A stretch of 64,000 bases of DNA, taken from NCBI GenBank assembly GCA_948567375.1, contig OX419762.1, forward strand, positions 55,409,034-55,473,033, given 5' to 3'. This document shows positions 44,641 to 55,337 of this stretch, one piece after another. This DNA is from Lunularia cruciata. Taxonomy: Eukaryota > Streptophyta > Marchantiopsida > Lunulariales > Lunulariaceae. The notes beneath the pieces are model-generated. The model worked only from the letters and a program-made list of their open reading frames with translations. It was not told the DNA's origin and ran no database searches. The position numbers and the translations under genes are program-made. Each line of letters starts with the position of its first letter. Within the stretch, counting starts at the first letter, position 1.

Positions 44641-46620
44641 GAGAATGGTGGTGCTGCTTCCCCGATTTATATATGCATAGTCCCAGTTAGCAGCCAGTAT
44701 TGCCTTATCATAGTTTGAGTGAAGATTGTAGACGCAGGACTTGCAGACGTGGGAGAATTGCCAACTTGGGGAAGATGAATCAGTCGACCGTTGGCTTCTG
44801 TGCGGGGCCTATGCCAAAAGTGGATAAGTTGGGGACGGAGAACCCGTTTGCACATGCTAAAGGACTGGGCGATGAATATGCCCTCAACTCAGCCTTGGTG
44901 TAAACCCAGTCTATCCCCCCCGAAGTAGGCAAGAAGTAAGGCGACTCGTCCAATTGGGTTATGGAGCAAGCTGTCCCTTTGGGACCCATGTCTAAATTGG
45001 ATCCTTTGGGGCTAACGGATAAATCGGGAGCCTCGATGGTACTGGTATGTTGTGTGTGCATCGGAGGAATGGTATTGCCCAGAGCAATGGCATCCCGCAC
45101 TCTCATGGCGGATACTCCATCTGCACCAACTTCTTCCCCAGCTTACCTAGATCGAGTCCACCCCCTGCTTCCCCTTTCCCATCTTCCAGTTCCCATCCTT
45201 CTATCCCCACAGTGCCTCCTCTACCCGATATCTTTCGGCTTCCCAGTGCACCTCCTTCCCATCCACCTTCTTTCCCTTCCGTCCCATTCCCCTCCAGATT
45301 TCCACCTCGTCCACATACAAATCTCCTCCTCCTCACGAAACCCCAAACTCCCCTCCTCCTCCACACAATGCGTCTCCTCCTCACCATTCTGCCACGGCTC
45401 CCAGTCCTCATAAGGGATGATCATCCGTAATGGCCTGTCAAGCTGAGACTTCAGAAACTCTGCTGATAATATTGCAAGTGTTTAGAAACTACACACCGGG
45501 GATGACCATCAGCCGTCTCATATCTGTAGATAGTCTGATGCGGAGGCCTTATCATCCGCACATTGGTTGACTTTCTTAGAAGAACTTCCTGGCTCTCGCG
45601 GTTGACTGGTGTAAAGTTTACCAGTCCGAATCTAAATTTGCGTTTAAGTGCTGTGATGGTGACTACAAGAGCTTCGATCTGTCTGCAGATTTGCCTTTCC
45701 ATGAGTTCCGGCTCCCCGACAAAAACTGGCATCACCCGCGTGGATGACCGAAGGTAGCAATGTCCTCAGTGGTCAACAGTACACTGAAATTCGAAATGAT
45801 ATAAGCGTTAAGCTCATGACTCTTCGATGAGCCAAGATAAGTAGCTGCAATAAGCTATTCGTAGATCCTGTGATCATAGGTCGCATGTGTAACCATGTGT
45901 TTAAATCAGTTTGCTCAAACGGATGCCTGAATGCTGCTCCCTCAGTACACCTCGAGGAGCACTTCGGTTCTGTCACTAAGGGTGGGATACGGCTCATGAG
46001 GTGTCTTTCAGAATTGGAATGAAGTTTACTCTGCCCGAATTATCATTCCTATTCTTTTGAGAATCCGGATATGTTCACGAATAAAGTAAGCGAACACTTG
46101 CATGAGAGTCTTCAAGAGAGATTACATTTCACAATTCCAGTTCTCACGAAGTCTTGACAGAAAACCTGTCTAGACCATGCGGCCACGGACTCCGTATTTT
46201 GGCAGTCCTGAGCAAATGTCGTTCTGTTCAGACTAGTCTGAACATTAGTGATTGGACTACTCCACTGGATACAACGTTTGTTCAATCGTAAGTTCTTTAT
46301 GGGATGTTAAAAATGATCAGCGAAACTGAAATAACTTAATTACAAAGCTACTTAAATAAACTTAATCACAAATATCTCAACGTGGTCGTCCAAAGGCATA
46401 CCGCTGTTAGAAAAGTAAGAGCGACCGCTCCTTCTCCTTCTCCTTCTCAGGGCGACGACAAGCTGAGTGCGGGCGGACAGTCATCATACACTGTTTCTCA
46501 TTTGACTCGCAGCTAATAATTAGGATTTGCACACGTTTCGAGCAATTCGAGTTGCATTATGTATCAATGCAGAAATATCTGTGCTTGGATTCAGACTTGC
46601 TTGTTTATTATGGCTTCATT
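44640..46620. other. GC-richer island with short frames of unknown nature
   Basis: Base composition differs sharply from the AT-rich flank to the left. A TATATATGCATA motif lies near 44668. The plus strand at 45130-45420 is strikingly pyrimidine-rich (C/T) and encodes a Pro/Ser-rich frame (45047-45430); the minus strand reads as Gly/Arg-rich (45103-45411). Other frames are 44780-45106 and 45451-45735 on the minus strand. I recognise no domain. It could be an exon and upstream region of a real gene, or another decayed mobile element. Confidence 0.35.
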
Positions 46621-47190
46621 GGACCAAATAGGTGAGTTGTGGTTTTGGCGAGTACCACGAGATACAAGATGGAGTATATTATGTTATTAATATTAGTTTT
46701 GTGCTAGTTATTGTTTCATTGTTCCATTTGAGACCATTTAGAATAACACAAGATATACCACGCCTAGTGTGTTATAAACCCTTTACCTTGCAAGGGGTAA
46801 AAGGCCGTCCGTGAAAGATAGAAAAGGACTATAATTAGACCGTTTAGGACACACACATGAAGCAGGTGACCATATTAACATGGTTGACAATTTATGTTTA
46901 AAAATGCTTTGTTTATTCCTTTATTGACAATTTTTGGTATATAGATGAAGTTGTGGAGATAGTATATCAATCACAAGATACTATAAAAGATACCAAGATT
47001 CTACTTGATTACAACAAGTAGTATCTTGGGTCAAGCTAGAGAGTGTAGTAGAGTGGTACAAGCCATACACCCTTTGACTATAGTTAGTCTCACTAACAAG
47101 ACTATTTCCTCCTTGTGAAAGAAGAAGAAAAGAAAGGAAGAAAGGAAGTACTATAATAGGTCTTGGAGTATCAACTTGACTTTCTATTAT
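46620..47190 (+). repeat. Right arm of long imperfect inverted repeat
   Basis: Homologous to 41400-41970 in opposite orientation. A 60-codon frame at 46632-46814 aligns with the 68-codon frame 41752-41958 on the other strand (both contain C-Y-x-x-F-T-L-Q), suggesting a common, now unrecognisable, coding ancestor. Confidence 0.7.
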
Positions 47191-47623
47191 ACCTTGATAG
47201 ATTACTTTTTTGCCCATGGATTAAACACAACCCCACCTTCTCAGGGGGATTAATAAGAATAATTTATGAGCACTCTAGATATTGCTTCTAATAAATAATC
47301 CCTCTAGTGAATTTATGGAGTTGTTTTAGGTATCTATAACAATAGCAAGTTACTAAATTCCTACATTTGGTGGTCAAGTCTAATCAATTTCTCATGATGG
47401 AGAAGGACACAAGAGGCATAAGATTGATTGGTATGGTGGAGATCTTTTTGTGCCTTGCTAGTTGTCCATTATCTTTTAGCATTATTCTCACTTTTAGGAG
47501 CATCTTTCTCCATATTAATTTGGAGTTGTTATATCCATAAGAAGATACAAGACTATATCTCTGGGCATTAGAGCAATCATCAATATCCACTCAAATTTTA
47601 TTATCCTCCAAGTGGATGGTGAG

Positions 47624-47625
<2 letters not shown>

Positions 47626-47689
<64 letters not shown>
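47626..47689. repeat. (AT)n microsatellite
   Basis: About 31 uninterrupted AT dinucleotides. Confidence 0.98.
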
Positions 47690-47692
<3 letters not shown>

Positions 47693-47699
47693 TTTTAAA

Positions 47700-49339
47700 T
47701 ATTTTCTTACATCTAGGATCTATCTCTATTAGACTATTGGATCACTAGGAAGTTTTATTCCTTTTTGGGGTCCTTCTATAATGTTTCAACTTTACTACTA
47801 GTATTATTGTTAACATGAGTGTGTCATTCTTCTTCAATCAATTGCTTGTACATAATAGGAAAATCCCCAAGAGATGTGTTTTTATTATAGCTCAATTGTG
47901 AATCTTTTTGTTTACTACTTTGGGCTTGCTTGGTTTTGTTTCTCCCTCCTTGACTAAAATACACACCTAGTGTGTCTTGTAAACCAAATTAGAGAGGCCA
48001 TTGATTACTTGACTATTGAGCTTTATCTTGTAGGCTTGAGAATCAACCTAAAAAGTCTAGTGCATAGTACTGTTTAAGCACTCACTCTTACCTTGAGCTA
48101 CTAGAGAGGTGTATTAAATTATAGATGGCTTATGTATTCTTGGAATGCCACTAAGATCAATGGATTTTTTTCACTTGCTTTATAAACACCACCCTAATAG
48201 AGGATATATTTTTTAAGGTTTGTAGTCTTCTTTGATGGATCAACTTTTTAAGTAGGCTCTATGGTCTCTTCTAGTTGATTTCTCTACTCCTACTATTGGA
48301 GCATGTCTTCACTCTAGCTTTGGCAAGGATGTATACTCTTGGATCTTAGTTCAGCCTTGCATTGCTTACTAAGACCAACTAATTTCTCTACAAAGGTGAG
48401 GTTTTGCCTAGGATTACTCCACCCATCTACATCTTCATTACTCACTTGTAAATTTGGTACAATCTTAGATAAAGTAAAGGTTCCTAAGACTTGTTTCCCT
48501 TTTTAGAGAATACTGTAGAGGATAACTATTATGATTCTATTGAAGATATAATGTTTGTTATAGCAAGGAAGACTAGATACTTCAATGGGAGGAGACTTCC
48601 ATCTATATTATAGAGAATGTGAGTTAGTATAGACTTGTATATAGTTTAAGACAATAAGGTGATAATAGTGGATGTTGTGGGTATAGATTTCATAAGCAAT
48701 GTGGTTTTGGAAGAGTAATTGTCCATCTTCTTATACGGGTGGCAAGCAAAGCTAAAAGTTTTCCATTTCAAAAGGATTCTAAATTTCACAAGGATTTAGA
48801 ATTTAGAATTTAAAATTTAAAATCTTCTTTCAAAACTTTAAATTTTAAATTTAGGAATTTAGAATTTAGAAATAATTTTAATATTCTCTCTAAATTTTCC
48901 ATAATGGTAGCAATTTTCCCAATATCAATGGACTCCAAGGTACAAATAGAGTTCAAGACCACTTTACAACAAGCTATTTTCTTTCATCTTGTGCAAAGTC
49001 ATTGTAGAATACATGGCAAAGAGTACAACACCTTTTGATTTAAAGATGACCCTTCTATTTTATGAGAACCAAATCTATGCACCAACTACACGAGATCTAC
49101 AACTTGGGCAACTTTGAGAGGCACACAACTTACCAATCATTGGTCACATGGATGTAGAAAAGGCCTTGGGTACCCTACAACAACAATTGTAGGGCCAAAT
49201 ATGACATGAGAGGTTGGAGATTTTGTTTGATCTTTTGAGAGTTGCAAATTCAACAAGACCAATAACTAGAAACCAATTAGGCTATTCCAACCACTTCCAA
49301 TTCCATCTACTCAATGGAAAAAATGTAAGTAAAGACCTT
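47700..49339. other. Unassigned degenerate repeat sequence
   Basis: No supported gene. The stretch 48630-48700 (ACTTGTATATAGTTTAAGAC... GTGGATGTTGTGG) resembles 60450-60515, so at least part is a dispersed repeat. A low-complexity run built from TTTAGAATTT-like motifs lies at 48780-48895. Confidence 0.45.
48780..48895. repeat. Low-complexity AATTTAGAATTT-type run
   Basis: Repeated AATTTAGAATTT, AAATTTAAAA and TTTAAATTTTAAATTT motifs, partly self-complementary. Confidence 0.75.
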
Positions 49340-49699
49340 TGTGACAACCTAATGTTGATGTACTAATAGTATGATTGGTAAGAACAGGTTGTTCTTATGA
49401 GGATTCAGTTTGAAAATGAGTAGAAATGAAAAGAAAGTGTAACCTTATCACAAATAATCTATTACTACATATTTAACCTCTTGGGTAGGAACCATTCCTA
49501 GAAGAGGTTAGTCCTACCCATAGTTCCACTCATAGTGGTAGTGCCATACATAGTGGCGCACTGTAGAAAATTAAAATAATCAAATCAATTCCACTAAAGA
49601 TATACTACTAATAGTGCTCCTAAAGGTAATGGTCTAGTCTATTTTGATGGTCAGTGGTCCCAAAGATCTCTCCCTCATAATTACCTATGTTGTGCATAC

Positions 49700-50700
49700 T
49701 ACAATGCTCATGAGAATGCTCCATCATGCCCAAAAGGCATTCCCACCGCTATACTATAGACTTGTAACTTGATTGATTTTTTGTAATTTGTGGTACCTTA
49801 TGACACTCATAGTCCTTGGGACCGTTCAATGCATCACCCCAATCCTTCATGACCTCCAAGGATCCACCATCCCAATCAAGCCTAGATGCCTTCCTATATT
49901 CCAATTCTTGCATTTGTACTTCAAGTTCCTCACCACTACTCAATCAAGCACTCATGAAACATACAAAACATTAACATCAATACACTCAAGATCTTGGATG
50001 TCCTCATGCATTCTTCCTCAAGACTGAACTCAATTTGTATACACACAAGCAAGTCAACTAAGCGTGCACAAATTGGATAGAAGGGTGTGAAATTTGTGAC
50101 TAAACCTTTATTACTTTGGGATGATTCCTTTGTACCTCCTACTACAAAAAAGATGGGATGAATCAATGGCCACATATCTTTGGGATCCCATGATTAACTC
50201 TACTCCTATCAAGGCTAACCCTAATGTAACTACCTTATCTTCTACTTAACTTTGTGATGACATGACATGTGTGTCAATAATCTTATTGTACAGTCTATGT
50301 AACTTATTGTTATACATTTGGAAAAATGGTCCCAAAAGTTATCTTCCTTAGATCAGGGAACTACCTTCCCTCCTACAAATGCATACTAGCTTATCTACCT
50401 GATTTGTAGCATCCATGGAATCCTTAGTAAGAGTAGCTAATACTTCTTGGAACTTGGTGTCAATATGCTTCTTAAGCCAATCTGCAAGTTTGTTCAACTG
50501 GTTGTTGGAATATGCCTTTGCTTCTAATGCACAGATCTTTGACTTCAACTCCCTTATCTTCACTTGATAAGTTTGCATCAAAATCAAATTTTTCACTTGG
50601 GTGATTTTTTGTTGCAATGCTTCCTCAAAATCACAAGGATCTATATTCTCTTTGGCTCTAGTACATCTTTGACAAATTTAAGTCCTATCTCCACCGCTTG
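49700..50700 (-). pseudogene. LTR-ORF relative in F2, C-terminal coiled coil
   Basis: The minus-strand frame 50348-50617 reads as a coiled coil (R-E-L-K-S-K-I-C-A-L-E-A-K), then N-Q-L-N-K-L-A-D-W-L-K-K-H-I-D. This is similar in order to the F1 tail (I-H-A-L-G-T-K-K-Y-S-L-K-Q-L-A-K). The frame 49749-49943 may be the end of the same protein. Stops separate the pieces. Function unknown. Confidence 0.45.
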
Positions 50701-51300
50701 TTGCACCTGAACATAAAGAATCTGCTCCCAATCCTCTTGTTCCATGACCGTCTTGGTAAACTCCACTCTGTGACACTTAGCTCTTCCCTTGTAGTTTTGG
50801 TATGTTGATTCTGTCCAAGAAGTCCAAAGTCACACTATGGCCAATTCCACATTGTTGAGATCTCTTCATTTTTAGCACTCATTTTTTCTTCTTGTGCTTG
50901 TTTGTACTCCATAAATGCCTTTGTGGCACCCACATTTTTCATTTTTAACAAGTTTTAAAGAAGAGGTGCATTGTTAAAGCCAATGGAAGGCTAAATAGGG
51001 AAGAAACAAGAAGAATCATGTGTTTGGCATAGACCCAAAATTGACCTCAGGTCAAAGTCAAAAGGACTTGGGTCAGACGTATAGAAGTATGAAGCCAAAG
51101 ACAGAGGAGTTCATATCAAGGTGCACAACCCAATCCAAAGAACATGTAACAACCTTTCCTTGGGTTCAGCCAATCAAGAAAGTACTTGTAAAGAAAGTGA
51201 CTACCTCAAGATCAAGAAGACATTGAGAGTGACAGAAATAGACATGTAAAATTCTTGTGTCAATTGAAGATCAACTAAAGAATGACCAATCAGCAAAAGA

Positions 51301-51309
51301 CTATAAAAT
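51301..51309 (+). promoter_or_regulatory. Putative TATA box of LTR ORF, plus-strand solo LTR
   Basis: CTATAAAAT with GACCAATCAGC at about 51277-51287. It lies 135 bp upstream of the LTR ORF ATG at 51444. Confidence 0.55.
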
Positions 51310-51443
51310 TGAGATGTCATCACATGCATTTTGAAATGTCACAACCATATCCTAGGCCTCTCAATAGTTGTCCTAAAGGAGTTAACATCTCAAGTTTTGG
51401 AGAGGGTTTGATCTTCTAGAGACCAAGAGTGAGGAAGCACACA

Positions 51444-52900
51444 ATGGCCCCAAAAGGGAATAAGTAGAGTGCAGTGAGGGGTCTTGCAGTTTGTTGATTA
51501 GATGTATTGACAAAGATAGAACTCTTGAATAGACTTCACATCACATTTTTGGTCTGGAATTGGAATTTGAGCTTTCCAGGTTTCATTGTAGAAATTGTTG
51601 CCAACAACTGTAGAGACAACCCAAGCATGAATGTAAGAGAGGAAATCTGGCTCGATGGACTGAGTTGGATTGGAGATTAGTCATAGGGAGAGAAGCAAGA
51701 GAAGTAAGGGGAGTCACCTTCTATAGGAAGTGTGAGTCTTTGGAAGAAACTACATAGGTGAAGAATTCTTTCAATAGACCTCACACCAAGCACAAGTACA
51801 AGGTGGATAGTTATAAGGACCCAATACAAACAAGGATTGTTAGTGCAACATGGCCATGCTTAAGCTAGAGCAAACCACCTATGTAATGATGCAGCAGGTG
51901 GTGTTCTTCCACTAGATGTTTGTAGGAGAGGTGGTTGATTAAGCAAAGTGTTTGCACCAATGCATTGGGTAAATGATTACCAATTGGAAAATGGACATGC
52001 AGCCCCATTACTTCTTACCCTTCAAAACTCACTTCTACTTTGGATTAAATTTTTCTTATTTCAAAGGAGAGAGGATGGATGGTGTTCCACTTTCACCTCA
52101 ACTTACAAAGAGAAGCTGATGGAGATGAGCAATATTATATCAATCGGGTTCAAGAAGGCAATGACTACTACCTCAAGAGTGGAAACGAGAGCATAGTGTT
52201 AGTGGACATCTCCATGCCAAGAAAGCAAAGTAGACCCAAAGGAAGAATCATGCCAATACAACCAGAGAATATAAGAAGCTGAATCCAAAGCCAATGCTAG
52301 TAGAAGTGTGAAGGAACCATCATCGGAACACGAATTGGAAGGAGAAACCAAGTCAAAGAGTGAAGACTTAGGAGCAGAAGAAGAGTTAATGCTGCAGAGT
52401 GGAGATTTTAGCAGCAAGAGTGAGGGAGAGCTCAAAGTTCAGCAATCAAGGAAATAGGTTGTTGGAGAGGAAGAGCAGGAGTTCCACAAGGTAATTGCTT
52501 AAATGAAGAGAGGAGTCAAACCTTTTTTGGAGTTTTCTGCATTTTAGTTAGAAGATGAACCAGCAAGAGAGGCTGCCTTGGTATTTCCAAGGTCAGCAAG
52601 ATCAAAACAAAGTGCTCAAGCTATAGTTGTAGGTCCAAGCACAGCCAAAGATGAAGAAGAGAGCTTGAATGGTGTAATGTTGAAGGTACATAGATCATGT
52701 CTTTGGGGTAAAGCACCAACCAAAGGAGCACCTACCCAAGATGAAGATGTCAGAGACAATGAAGGAAGGCACATGAACTCAAGTATCTATCAAAGATCAT
52801 GTGTACTTTGTTGGTGCAGCTACAAAGGAAGAAGGAAGAGTTGAAGAAGGATCATCTTGGAGTGAAGGATAAGTTGGAAGAAGTAAGGCACTAGAGCAAA
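51444..52900 (+). pseudogene. LTR-embedded ORF, plus-strand solo LTR copy
   Basis: From ATG 51444 (M-A-P-K-G-N-K then stop). Later segments show L-D-V-L-T-K-I, F-L-V-W-N-W-N-L-S-F-P-G-F near 51550, and V-D-I-S-M-P-R-K-Q-S-R-P-K-G-R near 52205, aligning with V-D-I-P-R-P-R-K-R-D-R-P-K-R of the element B copy. The coiled coil is largely deleted. At least five stops. Non-functional. Confidence 0.6.
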
Positions 52901-54207
52901 GAGACCTTGTCGAATCTATGAGGAATTGTAGTGTTGGTAGTATTCTGCAATTGTCAGTGCCATATGAGATTGATGCAAAGCAACTTTGATCAAGGAAGTT
53001 GTGCCTTTAGTGGAGGGGTGGAACACAATTTTGAGAGGAAGTCGTTTCATAGTCAAGTAGCCTTCTTTGGGAGAATCTAAATCATCACAATTGAAGTTTG
53101 TTTGGAAAGATTTGAAGTATTGTGATTATGGGTGACATTTTACTGTGGCAAAACTATGAATCAATGCTTGTTACTCTCTTTTGGGTGTGGTTTCTATTGG
53201 AGAGATTAAAGACGCAACCAAGAAAAACTGTTTGGTTACTATCTACTTTGTATTTGACCATTTCTGAATTGTATCTCTGTGGGAACAAATTTACTTACTG
53301 ATTAGCACAAAAGTGATATTTGCTAGGTTTTCACATTCTCACATTGCTCTACCCCAAGCTTCATCACTTGAATATTGGCCCACATTTTTTCCTCATCTTT
53401 CCATTAGTTACCAATAGTGGATCAATAGGCACACTCCTCACTCTTCTTCTTCAATTCTTCATTCTTGGTCTTGACTTATTCTCCAGCTTGAGAATCCTAT
53501 GGGTAGTGCCACTCTTGATTTGCTCCTTCAGTTTAGGGACCTTTGCACAAGTGTGACAACCCAACAAATATCACTTTTGCGGTAATCAAGTAACTAAATT
53601 TTTCCACTAGAGATACGAGTAAAAATTTCCAAATACAAAGCAAAGTAACCAAATCAGTTCTTCTTGGTTGCATCTTTAATCTCTCAAGTAGAAGCCCAAA
53701 AGAGAGTAACAAGCACTAGATCTCAATCTTGTCATGAATTAACACTCCTTAATCACAACGCATTCAAAAATTTCCAAACAAACTTGATTGTGATGTTTCA
53801 GATCCTTCCAAAGATAGCTACTTCATTGCAAGACCACTTTGCCTCTGAATTGTGTTCCACTCTTTCACCAAAGGCACAACTTCCTTGATCAAAATTGATT
53901 CACATCAACTCAATGATTCACTCACAAATGAAAAATACTACCAACACTAAATACAATTCCTCTTAGATCTGTCAAGGCATTGCTCTGATTGTACTTCACT
54001 TAGGATCAAACACATAGAATGAAGATCAAGACTACAAAATCTAACATCTACCAAGCACATTGTATGCACTCCAAATTTCTCCACACTCACAAACACAGAA
54101 TTGATACTTGGAATTTAGCTCAAGCAACAAGCACTAAACTCAACACTTTGCTTTATCTATCTCCAAAAATTTGGAATATTGAACAACATAAAGTTGTGAA
54201 TGCCTCC

Positions 54208-54215
54208 TTTAAATA
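54208..54215 (-). promoter_or_regulatory. Putative second LTR TATA box, minus-strand solo LTR
   Basis: TATTTAAA followed by GGAGGC on the element strand, identical in context to 2122-2135. Confidence 0.4.
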
Positions 54216-54639
54216 ATAGAGCAATCGATAGTTGCTAACCAAAAAATTGTTTTACAACAACTTTACCAGCGTGTAGATCTGAAATAACAATGCGCCTCTT
54301 CATATCTGCCTCTTCAAATCTCAAATCTATTACTAATCCAATTTGATGTCAACCATGACTTTGGATTCCAAATCCGATATTCCCTTGAGTATTTCTCCTT
54401 CTTCGGGTCTACTTAATTCCACTCCTAACTCTTCTATTTCTATGATTTCTTCATTACAAACTACAAGAGCATTTCTATCTACTCCATCTACATCATTATC
54501 TGCTGACACACTCCTCTCTACTATCTTAGGTAACTCACCCAAAGACACTTGTACTCCTACTTCTACAATTTCAGTCTTCCTAACTAAGTTTACTTCACTA
54601 CAAAGTTTATCTAAATCTATTCTCACAAGATCTAACCTA

Positions 54640-54643
54640 AGAC
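54640..54643. repeat. Left target duplication of family I solo LTR
   Basis: AGAC here and at 55334-55337. Confidence 0.75.
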
Positions 54644-55333
54644 TGTGAGCCGGCATGTCTCTCACTCAAGATGAACCTCTGATGGCTATTATGGTAGCAC
54701 ACCAGGGACTAAGAAGGCAAGGAACCCCAACTCCATCATACTCCTTCAAGGCTAACACTCCAAGACTCAAGACATTGCTCACTAGAGAACTCAATGAGAG
54801 AGAGATAGTTGCAAATGAAAGGATGATGAGTACCTCCTTATCCCTTGTTTATATACTTGTGAAATAGTTACGCACCAAAGTTACTAATTACTGGAGTAAC
54901 TCAAGTTACTAGGCTAAAAGTCAAGTAAAGTCAAAAAGTAGAAAGGAATATCCATTCACATGGGCATATTCCCCTAAGCATGTGGTCTTATCTTGACCCA
55001 ACCACTAAGTCAAGGATTCCTTCACATGGGCTATTCTTGGACTAAAGAAGAATCCAAAACAAAAAGGCTTGCGGGCCCAAGAGTTCTCAACTCTTTCCTC
55101 AAAGCCAAACACCTAAGAATAATACCAAGTCAACACACTAAAATCAAAAATAGTGGTGCTCATCTTTTCTACTTCCTCTAAAGTAAGGTCCCCTCTATCT
55201 TAGCTATGACTAACTTTAGCTAATCATGACTAATGTAGAATCATCCTTTATCTCTATATAAATAATATCTCTCAAGAACTTGTAATACCAAGCTAAATAC
55301 CACAATACCACACATGCATAAATGGGTGTTACA
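54644..55333 (-). mobile_element. Family I solo LTR
   Basis: 690 bp, close in length to the 692-bp LTRs of elements 1 and 2, and clearly the same sequence with more substitutions. It begins TGTGAGCCGGC and ends GGGTGTTACA on the plus strand. Flanked by AGAC on both sides. It interrupts the C-terminal part of the LTR ORF of the surrounding family II LTR. Confidence 0.93.
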
Positions 55334-55337
55334 AGAC
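55334..55337. repeat. Right target duplication of family I solo LTR
   Basis: AGAC matches 54640-54643. Confidence 0.75.

Larger units (their letters stand above)
50922..53334 (+). mobile_element. Family II solo LTR, plus strand (internally deleted)
   Basis: Starts TGTGGCACCCACATTTTT and ends AGGTTTTCACA, corresponding to the family II LTR start TGTGGTACCCACA and end GGGTTGTCACA. It has the TATA (51301-51309), the LTR ORF N-terminal half and linker, and the U5-like end from about 52900. Most of the coiled-coil part is missing. No internal gag-pol. Flanks GCCTT and TTCTC do not form a clear target duplication. Confidence 0.8.

Noticed and set aside
45047-45430. Pro/Ser-rich protein gene
   Set aside because: The composition follows from the C/T-rich strand. 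There is no domain, no splice context and overlapping frames on both strands, so it was kept only as an unassigned region.
50917-53339. Target duplication for the plus-strand family II solo LTR
   Set aside because: GCCTT and TTCTC do not match convincingly; the right end is also ambiguous because CACA occurs twice.
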